Shown here: positions 1-6,166 of the stretch, piece after piece | How the letters are laid out: each line of letters starts with the position of its first letter | Numbering within the stretch: the stretch's first letter is position 1 | Source: an uncultured Treponema sp. | GTDB taxonomy: Bacteria > Spirochaetota > Spirochaetia > Treponematales > Treponemataceae | Assembly (NCBI GenBank): GCA_937885475.1 | Contig: CAKZZR010000105.1 | Coordinates: 1-7,616, forward strand | Direction: 5' to 3' | DNA: 7,616 nucleotides | Translations under genes and position numbers: made by a program | The notes under the pieces: generated by a model | Seen by the model: the letters and a program-made list of their open reading frames with translations, nothing else | Told to the model about the DNA's origin: nothing | Database searches by the model: none

Positions 1-249
1 CTCACGACAAAGCCTTACAATGTTCCTACTACAGTTTCTTTGAACACAATCATGATTGACGGAACAGGTATGTGCGGCGGCTGCCGTGTTACAGTAGGCG
101 GCGAAATGAAGTTTGTTTGCGTAGACGGTCCGGAATTTGACGCTCACCAGGTAGACTGGGACAACATGATGATGCGCATGAAGAGCTTTAAACCCGTAGA
201 AGAAGCCCACAAGTGCAAAATGCAGGCCGCTGCTGACAAGTTGGCTTAA
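1..249 (+). CDS. nfnA: NfnA-like FAD/NAD-binding subunit of ferredoxin:NADP oxidoreductase, C-terminal part (5' end outside window)
   Basis: Only the last 82 codons are present, and the frame is open from base 1. The segment matches the C-terminal [2Fe-2S] domain of the small subunit of NADH-dependent reduced ferredoxin:NADP+ oxidoreductase, often annotated as sulfide dehydrogenase subunit beta or dihydroorotate dehydrogenase electron-transfer-like protein. In the visible fragment Asp20, Cys25, Cys28 and Cys40 (IDGTGMCGGC, then FVCVDGPEF) form the cluster-binding set. In this family one ligand is characteristically Asp rather than Cys. The small subunit holds FAD and binds NAD(H), and the complex is cytoplasmic. 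The next gene on the same strand encodes the expected large partner, which supports the pairing. The internal ATG at 40 is not a gene start, because the conserved domain continues upstream of it. Family assignment is confident; NAD specificity is inferred from the family. Confidence 0.9.
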   Translation, partial: LTTKPYNVPTTVSLNTIMIDGTGMCGGCRVTVGGEMKFVCVDGPEFDAHQVDWDNMMMRMKSFKPVEEAHKCKMQAAADKLA

Positions 250-256
250 TAACTTG

Positions 257-464
257 AATTTTGAGTTTTTTTAGGTAGCCTAAAAGGCGGAACGCGAAGG
301 AAGAAGCCGCATCCGGCGTCATCTGAGTGGCTTTTGCCGAATGGCATAAAAAATCGTGAGGCTTTAAGCCGAAAGATTTTACCAAAAAAACACTCAGCAA
401 TAGCCGGAATCGGATTCTGACTGGGAGTGCAGCCGATTTTCGGGAGTACCTAAACTCAAAAATT
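257..464 (+). other. Highly structured spacer between nfnA and nfnB (candidate regulatory RNA or small inverted-repeat element)
   Basis: This non-coding stretch is bounded by imperfect inverted repeats. TTTTGAGTTT (259-268) pairs with AAACTCAAAA (452-461), and AGGTA (273-277) pairs with TACCT (447-451). A four-T bulge on the left arm separates the two segments. Inside, CTGAGTG (323-329) pairs with CACTCAG (391-397), and AAAATC (350-355) pairs with GATTTT (375-380). Short hairpins occur at 278-288 (GCCT/AGGC), 306-317 (GCCG/CGGC), 335-346 (TGCC/GGCA), 360-370 (GGCT/AGCC) and 433-443 (CCGA/TCGG). The outer right arm ends directly against the nfnB ribosome binding site at 465-470. This could be a multi-branched RNA that sets nfnB expression relative to nfnA, or a non-autonomous mobile repeat. 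I recognise no known RNA family, and the pairings were found by eye. Confidence 0.5.
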
Positions 465-476
465 AAAGGATTTTTT

Positions 477-1961
477 ATGGCACATAAGACAATAGAAGAA
501 TTAGAAAAACAAGCCAAAGACGAACTTGCAAAGCTCGCTGGCAAAGAATTAACAAATAAAGACCGCATGGCTATTCCTCAGCAGGAAATGCCAAGCCGCG
601 AACCGAAGGAACGCGCCCGCCAGATGGCAGAAGTTGCCCTTGGTTATACAGAAGATCAGGCTGTAGTAGAAGCTAACCGCTGTCTTCAGTGTAAGAACAT
701 GCCTTGTATCAACGGCTGTCCTGTAGGAGTAAAAATCCCTCAGTTCATCGCAAAGGTTGCAGAGCGCGACTTTAAGGCTGCTGTGGACACAATCAAGGAA
801 ACATCACTTCTTCCTGCAATCTGTGGTCGCGTTTGTCCGCAGGAAAAGCAGTGCCAGGGTCAGTGTACCGTTGGTAAGGTTTACAAATCGGCAGAAAAGG
901 CTGTTTCTATCGGTCGCTTGGAGCGCTTTGTTGCAGACTGGGAACGCGAGAACAACAAGGTTACAATGCCTACAATCGCCGCAAAGACTGGAAAAAAGGT
1001 TGCCATCATTGGTGCTGGTCCTGCTGGTCTTACAGTTGCCGCAGACTGTGCTCGCGCAGGTCACGAAGTTACTGTATTTGAGGCCTTCCACAAGGCCGGT
1101 GGCGTTATGATGTACGGAATCCCTGAATTCCGTCTTCCAAAAGCAATCGTTCAGAATGAAATAAATAACCTTCAGAAAATGGGCGTTAAGTTTGAATACA
1201 ACTTCCTTGTTGGCCGTACGGACACACTCGACCAACTTTTGGAAGAAAAGGGCTTTGACGCAGCTTTCGTTGGAACTGGTGCAGGTCTTCCTAAGTTCAT
1301 GCGCATTCCTGGCGAAAACCTCATCGGTGTATTCAGTGCAAACGAATATCTTACCCGCGCAAACCTTATGAAGGGTTACGACAAGGAACACGCCGCTACC
1401 CCTATCTACGAAGCAAAGCATGTTGTGGTTTGCGGTGCCGGAAACGTTGCTATGGATGCTGCCCGCATGGCATTCCGTCTTGGAGCAGAGCAGGTAGACA
1501 TCGTTTACCGCCGAACTCGTGCCGAAATGCCTGCCCGTCTTGAAGAAATCGCTCACGCAGAAGAAGAGGGCGTAAACTTCCGCTTCCTTGAAAATCCTGT
1601 TGAGGTTCTTGGAACGGAAGACGGAAAAGTACGCGGTGTAAAAGTTCTTTCTTACGAGCTTGGTGAACCAGATGCTTCTGGCCGCCGCAGCCCTGTTGCA
1701 ATCCCTGGCAGCGAGCATGAGATTGAATGTGACGCAATGATTGTAGCCCTCGGAAACGGTTCCAACCCACTGTTGGTAAAGACAACTCCAGGCTTGAACC
1801 AGGATGCCAAAGGACACATCACCGTTGACGAAAAACAGGCAACAAGCAAGACAAAAGTCTGGGCCGGCGGAGACATCGTCCTAGGGGCGGCAACCGTAAT
1901 CCTAGCTATGGGCGAAGGTCGCAAGGCAGCTGCCGGTATTAACGAATACTTGGCAAAATAA
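477..1961 (+). CDS. nfnB: NfnB / GltA-type NADPH-binding FAD/Fe-S oxidoreductase subunit
   Basis: The 494-residue product is the large subunit of the NfnAB complex (NAD+, NADP+ and ferredoxin coupled by flavin-based bifurcation) and belongs to the GltA/glutamate synthase small-subunit family. An N-terminal region carries Cys69, 72, 77, 81, 116, 120, 126 and 130 (NRCLQCKNMPCINGCP and CGRVCPQEKQC) for two [4Fe-4S] clusters. A GAGPAG Rossmann motif for FAD lies at about 179-184, and a GAGNVAMDAAR motif with downstream YRRTRAEMPA for NADP(H) at about 320-353. The C-terminal GGDIVLGAATVILAMGEGRKAA is the usual flavoprotein end motif. Start ATG477 has AAAGGA at 465-470, six bases upstream. Length is slightly above the usual 460-480 because of a lysine-rich N-terminus. 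nfnA precedes it across the structured spacer and a terminator follows. Automatic pipelines often call it glutamate synthase, but no large GltB subunit is next to it, so Nfn is preferred. Confidence 0.93.
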   Translation: MAHKTIEELEKQAKDELAKLAGKELTNKDRMAIPQQEMPSREPKERARQMAEVALGYTEDQAVVEANRCLQCKNMPCINGCPVGVKIPQFIAKVAERDFKAAVDTIKETSLLPAICGRVCPQEKQCQGQCTVGKVYKSAEKAVSIGRLERFVADWERENNKVTMPTIAAKTGKKVAIIGAGPAGLTVAADCARAGHEVTVFEAFHKAGGVMMYGIPEFRLPKAIVQNEINNLQKMGVKFEYNFLVGRTDTLDQLLEEKGFDAAFVGTGAGLPKFMRIPGENLIGVFSANEYLTRANLMKGYDKEHAATPIYEAKHVVVCGAGNVAMDAARMAFRLGAEQVDIVYRRTRAEMPARLEEIAHAEEEGVNFRFLENPVEVLGTEDGKVRGVKVLSYELGEPDASGRRSPVAIPGSEHEIECDAMIVALGNGSNPLLVKTTPGLNQDAKGHITVDEKQATSKTKVWAGGDIVLGAATVILAMGEGRKAAAGINEYLAK

Positions 1962-2002
1962 TTAGAACAGGACATTTTGACAAGCTCAATGTTCACGAAA
2001 AT

Positions 2003-2035
2003 AAAAGCGAGGTTCTTAAGGGCCTCGCTTTTTTT
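2003..2035. terminator. Bidirectional Rho-independent terminator between convergent genes
   Basis: AAAAGCGAGG (2003-2012) pairs perfectly with CCTCGCTTTT (2023-2032) around a ten-base loop, and T residues run to 2035. Read from the minus strand, the same stem is followed by a T-rich tail. It lies 41 bases after the nfnB stop and 5 bases after the stop of the convergent epimerase gene, so it probably ends both transcripts. Confidence 0.9.
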
Positions 2036-2040
2036 GTAGC

Positions 2041-3636
2041 CTACAGTTTTCCGCTTGGAACAATCATATCGTCGTCCTCATGCTCGTCATACGGATAGAC
2101 GTTGTTTTCCTCAGATTTGGAATGGGTGTCATACCAAATCTGGGCGTAGAACGGAATATGCGCGGCGGCTTTGTCAAATGCCCACGGAACTGCCTCGCAG
2201 CATTCAGGACACCAAAAGCCTGCCTTTAGAATGGTGAACGGAGTGCTTTCAAATTCGTGTCCGGCGTGGCACTTCCAGCGTAATTTTGTGTGAAGGTCGC
2301 CCTTTTTCATTTCGGAAGAAAGCACTTCGCCGCCACGGAACGTTGCCGCTGCCTTTGCGTCAGACAAGTCCAGCTCCGCATCCGGCTTTGACTCGTCGTA
2401 GCCGTGGTTCAGTTTGTAACGATCTGCCTTGGACTCATCCTGCATATCCTTGTAATCAACGGCGCCTTCCGGTGTCTGACCTTTTGCCCATACCGGAAAT
2501 TCCGCCCATGTTTTAGGGAGCGCTTCGTATGCCGCAGCGCCACCAAAAAACGCGTCAATCCTGCCTTTTTTGCCAAGCCGAACCCAGTTCTGCGGTGCAT
2601 TGGAATTTTTGAGCAGGCGTTCAATTGCAAGCTTGCGGATAAGAGCGGAAGGTACCAGCGCACCCAGCTTGTAGTACCACAGGGACTTTTTCATGCGATG
2701 CCAAAAATCCGCGGAGCTTTCCTTGCGGTATTCAAGCCATTCGTCAAGAACATGGGAGTCCGTGTACCAGACGCCATGAAAATTGCGCGGAATGTTCCAG
2801 TGCGGCTCAAAAAACTGTTCGGCACTTGCACCCATAAGGCTGAATCCGGAATTGAATGTTTCGTAGCCGGTTTCGCGGCACGGTGCGCCGCCGCCAATGT
2901 TGTAGTCGTTTTGCCAAAAGCCGTTCAACGTTCCGGCAAGGTCGCGGTCAACAAGATTCTGAATCATCAGCCCGGAATCTTTGTCCGTAATCCATTCAAA
3001 GGGCGCGTTCCAGCAGGTATGAAACATAAGTCCGTCGTTCATATTGTTGGCAAGAAAATATTTGTGGTATACCGCCGTCTGCCGAAGCACAACCCAGTGC
3101 GCCAGACCGCTTTCCAGAACGCAGCGCTCGCCTTTTATTTTTGCCGCCGAATAATAATCGTATGCGCTGGAGATTACAGGATCTCCCATTCTTGCCCATG
3201 GATGGTGGTAGTCGCGGTTTCCGTATACCGCCACCGTAGAAATGTGCACCAGCTTTATTTTATCCGCGCGACCGCTTGCTTTGATGGCGTTAACGATGTT
3301 CTGCGTTCCGTTAAAGTTCGTCTCAAAGGTGTACTTGGGATTATGGTCTGCCCGTGGAGGAATGACCGCCCCGCAGTGAATCACATAGTCCGCTCCGTCT
3401 ACCAATTCGGCAACAGCAGTGTAATCAGACAGCCGGCCCCGCACCAGCGTAATGCGCCCCTTTCCCATTTTTAGGAGCGACTTAAAAAAGCGCCGGATAT
3501 GCTTTGGGTTGTGAACAAAAAGCCGAAGCTCGTAATTATTGGAAGACTGCAAAAGATGAGCGACAACCTCGCCGCCCATAGCCCCCGTTGCGCCAGTTAC
3601 CGCAACAACCGTTCTTTTTTTCTCATTTGAATCCAT
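2041..3636 (-). CDS. NAD-dependent epimerase/dehydratase (extended SDR) with C-terminal zinc ribbon
   Basis: The 531-residue protein opens with an extended short-chain dehydrogenase domain of about 300 residues. The nucleotide-binding motif is TGATGAMG (14-21), the active-site strand is HISTVAVYG (131-139), and the catalytic pair is Tyr162/Lys166 in YSAAK. Such enzymes act on nucleotide sugars or sterol-like substrates; the substrate here cannot be read from sequence. The usual length is 300-350 residues, and this protein continues for about 200 more. Residues 300-400 are basic and aromatic with no family I recognise. Residues 452-482 contain WKCHAGHEF...FWCPEC, a CxxxH-CxxC zinc ribbon resembling the DUF4379 type, followed by an acidic tail. 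ATG3636 is the only plausible start, because an in-frame TAG lies three codons upstream. There is no good ribosome binding site and a promoter -10 sits 8 bases upstream, suggesting a leaderless message. The gene is transcribed alone, convergent with nfnB and divergent from the lipoprotein gene. Confidence 0.88.
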   Translation of the reverse strand: MDSNEKKRTVVAVTGATGAMGGEVVAHLLQSSNNYELRLFVHNPKHIRRFFKSLLKMGKGRITLVRGRLSDYTAVAELVDGADYVIHCGAVIPPRADHNPKYTFETNFNGTQNIVNAIKASGRADKIKLVHISTVAVYGNRDYHHPWARMGDPVISSAYDYYSAAKIKGERCVLESGLAHWVVLRQTAVYHKYFLANNMNDGLMFHTCWNAPFEWITDKDSGLMIQNLVDRDLAGTLNGFWQNDYNIGGGAPCRETGYETFNSGFSLMGASAEQFFEPHWNIPRNFHGVWYTDSHVLDEWLEYRKESSADFWHRMKKSLWYYKLGALVPSALIRKLAIERLLKNSNAPQNWVRLGKKGRIDAFFGGAAAYEALPKTWAEFPVWAKGQTPEGAVDYKDMQDESKADRYKLNHGYDESKPDAELDLSDAKAAATFRGGEVLSSEMKKGDLHTKLRWKCHAGHEFESTPFTILKAGFWCPECCEAVPWAFDKAAAHIPFYAQIWYDTHSKSEENNVYPYDEHEDDDMIVPSGKL

Positions 3637-3644
3637 AATGCCCT

Positions 3645-3653
3645 ATTATACCA
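3645..3653 (-). promoter_or_regulatory. Extended -10 promoter of the epimerase gene
   Basis: On the minus strand TGGTATAAT is a perfect TATAAT with the TGn extension. No TTGACA-like -35 is visible at the right spacing, only T-rich sequence; an extended -10 can compensate for this. Transcription would start about one to three bases before ATG3636, leaving essentially no leader. Confidence 0.6.
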
Positions 3654-3682
3654 TGAAAAACTGGAAAAAAAGAAAAAATGTC

Positions 3683-3712
3683 TTGCCAGATACATTGGGG
3701 GGGGGGTATACT
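3683..3712 (+). promoter_or_regulatory. Sigma70-type promoter of the lipoprotein gene, with poly-G spacer
   Basis: TTGCCA (3683-3688) and TATACT (3707-3712) are separated by 18 bases. Ten of those are an uninterrupted G run directly touching the -10. Transcription would begin near 3719, giving a leader of about 27 bases that contains the strong ribosome binding site GGAGG (3736-3740). Changes in G number would alter the spacer length; nine Gs would give the optimal 17. Confidence 0.7.
3697..3706 (+). repeat. Homopolymeric G10 tract (candidate phase-variation switch)
   Basis: Ten consecutive G residues lie between the -35 and -10 of the lipoprotein promoter. Runs of this kind are hypermutable by slipped-strand mispairing. 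Poly-G tracts at promoters of tpr genes in Treponema pallidum are known to modulate transcription by length. The exact count in a single assembled sequence may not represent the population. Confidence 0.9.
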
Positions 3713-3745
3713 ATACCTACTTTTTTTATTCTATTGGAGGAATTT

Positions 3746-4711
3746 ATGAAAAAAATCTTACTTGCATGTGCGGCTGCGGCACTTCTGTTTTCTTTTGCGG
3801 CGTGCTCAGACTCTTCTGACGGCGACGGAAGCAAGGTTTCGGTTGAAGCCGTAAACCTGAAGAACGTTACTACGTTGGACGTGGAATCTTCCGTTGAGAC
3901 AAAGGAGCAGCAGGATGCGGTAAAGGAAGCGCTTGACACGGATACAGTTTCGGTTATTTCTGGAGCCGTTGAGCAGGCTATGGAAAGCACGGATTTTTCT
4001 GATCAGCTTAAAGGTTCAATTGGTGGCGCTACAGAGCTTGCCAGAACACGAAGCCTTGAGAATCCTGTATCTAAAGAAGTTGCGTTTAAAAGTTTGGAAG
4101 AGGCAATTCAGAAATTTGTAACGAGTTTTATTGAGGACGGAAGCGCTTCTATCAATTATTCAGAGGCGATAAAGGAATTCTCTCCAGAGGAAGGCATTAC
4201 GGTTGCTGTTCCAAAACTGGTTTTAGTGGCTTCTATTAAGGCTTCGGGCTCTGAGACTTCTGGTTCTCTGAACTATAACATTACAGAAGCTGTAACGATT
4301 ACAGAAAAAGCCGACCTTGCAACGCTTACGGAAGGCTCTGAAAGCAAAATTGAATTTGGTACTGCGCTGGCAAACGTTTCTTTCTATATGGGTTCTAGTG
4401 TTTCTGCAAAATATTCTCAAAAGTCATCATCAATGACGGCGAGCGGGGAATATGAATTTGCATATCAGATTGCCATTCCGTTTGCAATGGACTACGAAGG
4501 TAAAAAAATCGGTGGAATCCTTGTTGCCAACATGAAGTATGCGCAAAGCATGCGCTCTAACGGAAACGATGAGGGCAGCCCGTCGGAGTCCGGCTATCTT
4601 AGCATTGACCTTTATGATAACGCGGGTAACATTGTAAAGAAGGATTTTATCAAAGCAGACAAGATGGCTGACATTGCGGCGTTCATGGGCGATGAAGAGG
4701 ATGACGACTAG
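3746..4711 (+). CDS. Predicted lipoprotein of unknown function
   Basis: The 321-residue product starts at ATG3746, preceded by GGAGG at 3736-3740 with five bases between. The reading frame stays open upstream to 3638, but that extension lacks a ribosome binding site and would bury the signal peptide. Residues 1-20 form a lipoprotein signal peptide: basic MKK, a hydrophobic core, then lipobox FAAC with Cys20 as the lipid anchor. The mature protein begins with an Asp/Ser/Gly-rich tether. It has an apparently helical, Glu/Lys-rich part to about residue 140 and a Ser/Thr-rich, probably beta-rich part from 150 to 275. It ends in DEEDDD. There are no other cysteines in the mature part and no domain I recognise. 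It is flanked by a promoter and a terminator, so it is a single-gene unit. The membrane leaflet and any exposure on the cell surface are not decidable here. A phase-variable promoter suggests a host- or phage-facing role, as inference only. Confidence 0.87.
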   Translation: MKKILLACAAAALLFSFAACSDSSDGDGSKVSVEAVNLKNVTTLDVESSVETKEQQDAVKEALDTDTVSVISGAVEQAMESTDFSDQLKGSIGGATELARTRSLENPVSKEVAFKSLEEAIQKFVTSFIEDGSASINYSEAIKEFSPEEGITVAVPKLVLVASIKASGSETSGSLNYNITEAVTITEKADLATLTEGSESKIEFGTALANVSFYMGSSVSAKYSQKSSSMTASGEYEFAYQIAIPFAMDYEGKKIGGILVANMKYAQSMRSNGNDEGSPSESGYLSIDLYDNAGNIVKKDFIKADKMADIAAFMGDEEDDD

Positions 4712-4725
4712 CCTCTGACCATTCC

Positions 4726-4811
4726 GAACAAAAAAAATCCGTAGGCTTGTGGCGCATTTGCATTTGGTTTTTCATGTGCGCCGCGCTCTGCCTGCGGATT
4801 TTTTTTTGTTC
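4726..4811. terminator. Long two-armed bidirectional terminator after the lipoprotein gene
   Basis: The left arm (4726-4746) and right arm (4790-4811) are near-perfect inverted repeats. GAAC, a run of A, then ATCCGTAGGC pairs with GCCTGCGGAT, a run of T, then GTTC. A second internal stem pairs GGCGCA (4751-4756) with TGCGCC (4777-4782). The T run (4799-4807) directly follows the GC-rich part of the stem on the plus strand. The A run provides the same on the minus strand. It starts 15 bases after the lipoprotein stop codon. Confidence 0.88.
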
Positions 4812-4937
4812 CGTCGCAAAATGGATGTAAACGGCGTTCCGTGCTGCGGGTGTATCTTTTCATAAAACAGGATGTAAAGGCTGTGGGAATGGCGTTTGCC
4901 GGTCGCCCGAGCGAAGAAATGCTTTCGTATATAAAGC

Positions 4938-4994
4938 ATGGACGATTTTGGTTCCGGCTATTACTCGCTTAATATGCTGGCTGGGCTATCGCTT
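4938..4994 (+). pseudogene. Relic of an EAL-domain (cyclic-di-GMP phosphodiesterase) gene
   Basis: These 19 codons read MDDFGSGYYSLNMLAGLSL, which closely matches the metal-binding loop of EAL phosphodiesterases (DDFGxGYSSLxxL). Nothing else of the domain is intact: the EAL motif, the rest of the barrel and the downstream KxD strand are missing, and a stop precedes it in frame. Upstream, in another frame (about 4844-4930), the codons read like degraded protein (GMAFAGRPSEEMLSYI) and may be part of the same decayed gene. The relic is in frame with the MmcQ gene, so an automatic call could wrongly start that gene at 4938. In the 316-base stretch 4712-5027 I see only the terminator, this relic and a promoter. 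Confidence 0.6.
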
Positions 4995-5021
4995 GCGTGG
5001 AAGATAAGCGTTCTTTATACT
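4993..5021 (+). promoter_or_regulatory. Promoter of the MmcQ-cupin pair
   Basis: TTGCGT (4993-4998) and TATACT (5016-5021) have the ideal 17-base spacing. The expected start of transcription, six or seven bases further on, coincides with ATG5028. No ribosome binding site precedes that ATG, so a leaderless transcript is predicted. Confidence 0.55.
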
Positions 5022-5027
5022 TACGCC

Positions 5028-5765
5028 ATGGACTTTAGCTACATTTTCCGCTCGGCAAAACTAATTCCAGAGAACATTGAGAAAGCGGGATTTACAAAAA
5101 TCGAAGGGAACGACAGCGCGCACGAAGATAAAAGTGCCGCGTGTGAATTCTCCCTGCGCCGTAAAATTTGCGGAGGCGGCTTTTACGCCCTCTTCCGCTT
5201 GAATATACTTGAGCAAACGCTGACCGTCCAGACATACGATTCTTTGACAGACGAAAAGTACGCGCTTTTTGACGTTGCTCGCGCCCACGGCTCGTTCGTT
5301 TCCTCGATGAGGGCGGAAGTTCAGAATATAATAGAAGAAATCCGCTCATCGTGCTTTTGTTCGGCTGACTTAAAAGAAAAGTACGTCGCATTCCTAAAGG
5401 AGCGTTTTGGTGCCGAGCCTGATTTTCCGTGGGCGGACACCCCAGACTTCTGCGTGTTCAGAGCCGAAAATCAGAAGTGGTTTGCGCTCATCATGAAAAT
5501 CAAGTACAAGCAGCTGGGACTCACCGCTGACGAGGATGTGTGGGTGGTGAACATAAAGGCGGAGCCTGGAAAAATCGATTCACTCGTGGACAAAAAATCG
5601 GTTTTTCCTGCCTGGCACATGAACAAAAAGCACTGGATTACTGTTCTTCTTACGGCGGTAACGGACTTTTCCGCTCTTTGCCGCCTTACGGAACGTAGCT
5701 TTAGCCTGGTGCAAGGAGCAGAAAAAAATGAAACTCATAAGAAAATCAGAAATCAAGACGCTTAA
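5028..5765 (+). CDS. MmcQ/YjbR family protein
   Basis: From ATG5028 the product is 245 residues. It has the two-part layout of the longer MmcQ proteins of anaerobes. Residues 1 to about 110 form an alpha/beta N-terminal region, with SYIF...LIPENIEKAGF and AHGSFVSSMRAEV. The YjbR domain spans about 125-228 and shows FPWADTPDFCVF, KWFALIMKI, LVDKKSVFPAWHMNKKHWITV and RSFSLV. The YjbR fold resembles a DNA-binding domain, but no biochemical role is established. The frame is open back to 4938, yet those first 30 codons are an EAL-domain relic plus unrelated residues. The family match begins at MDFSYIF, so the later start was chosen. The last 17 residues extend past the usual family end and overlap the next gene by 38 bases, which implies coupled expression with the cupin. 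Confidence 0.82.
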   Translation: MDFSYIFRSAKLIPENIEKAGFTKIEGNDSAHEDKSAACEFSLRRKICGGGFYALFRLNILEQTLTVQTYDSLTDEKYALFDVARAHGSFVSSMRAEVQNIIEEIRSSCFCSADLKEKYVAFLKERFGAEPDFPWADTPDFCVFRAENQKWFALIMKIKYKQLGLTADEDVWVVNIKAEPGKIDSLVDKKSVFPAWHMNKKHWITVLLTAVTDFSALCRLTERSFSLVQGAEKNETHKKIRNQDA

Positions 5766-6093
5766 GAATCCCGGGATAAGCTCTATGCAGCTTTTGAACC
5801 CGCAGAACAGCTCGTCCAAGCGGATTACGATTACTCGCGTTACGGTGGAGCGTGGCGCAGAGCAGCCGCGGCACAAGCACGATTTTTCCGAGCAGATTTG
5901 GATTTGCACCAGGGGGTGCGCCACGCTTCTTCTTGCTGACAGAAACGAATCGCTTTTTGCGGAAGGCGACGTTGCCCGCTTTGCCGACGGCGACATTCAC
6001 GGCGTGCGGAACGACGGCGAGAGCGTCTTTGAGTACATCAGCGTAACCTCCCCGCCGATAGATTTTGGGTACGCGTATGCGGAGAGGGGGTGA
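5728..6093 (+). CDS. Small cupin-domain protein
   Basis: The 121-residue product is a single-domain cupin, a cytoplasmic beta-barrel that usually binds one metal ion. Motif 1 is GAEQPRHKHDFSEQ, with likely metal ligands His49, His51 and Glu55. Motif 2 is GDVARFADGDIHGVRN, with the fourth ligand His91. Motif 2 has Ala where Pro is common. The substrate is unknown; family members include isomerases, dioxygenases and small-molecule sensors. ATG5728 is supported by AAGGAG at 5713-5718, nine bases upstream and inside the 3' end of the MmcQ gene. The two genes overlap and are probably co-transcribed and translationally coupled. No terminator is visible before the integrase gene 73 bases downstream, so read-through into it is possible. 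Confidence 0.87.
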   Translation: MKLIRKSEIKTLKNPGISSMQLLNPQNSSSKRITITRVTVERGAEQPRHKHDFSEQIWICTRGCATLLLADRNESLFAEGDVARFADGDIHGVRNDGESVFEYISVTSPPIDFGYAYAERG

Positions 6094-6122
6094 GTAGAAA
6101 GCGGGAAAAAAATAAGGTCAGG

Positions 6123-6151
6123 TTGAAAAAAATTGTTTATCCTATAAAAAT
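6123..6151 (+). promoter_or_regulatory. Possible weak promoter of the integrase gene
   Basis: TTGAAA (6123-6128) is a good -35. At 17 bases the -10 would be AAAAAT (6146-6151). The better-looking TATAAA (6143-6148) is only 14 bases away. The region is A/T-rich, so the call is weak; the integrase could instead be read from the upstream operon. Confidence 0.3.
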
Positions 6152-6166
6152 AAACTGGAGTAAAAA

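Noticed and set aside
804..1817. Long open frame on the minus strand opposite nfnB
   Set aside because: It is opposite a gene with clear family motifs, and its translation has no recognisable domain; an antisense shadow.
477..1961. Calling this gene glutamate synthase small subunit
   Set aside because: The motifs are shared by both families, but the upstream partner is the NfnA/sulfide dehydrogenase-type subunit and no GltB is present.
2404..3474. 356-codon open frame on the plus strand opposite the epimerase
   Set aside because: Composition rich in Arg, Val, Cys and His with no motif; it mirrors the codon pattern of the real minus-strand gene.
3638..3745. Upstream in-frame extension of the lipoprotein gene (36 extra codons) that would put the G run inside coding sequence as a translational switch
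   Set aside because: No ribosome binding site at 3638. The extension would mask the signal peptide, while GGAGG lies five bases before ATG3746. The G run fits a promoter spacer much better.
6122..6128. GTTGAAA before intI as an attI core in the conventional position
   Set aside because: The last base is A instead of a pyrimidine, and its orientation is wrong for a conventional, divergent attI.
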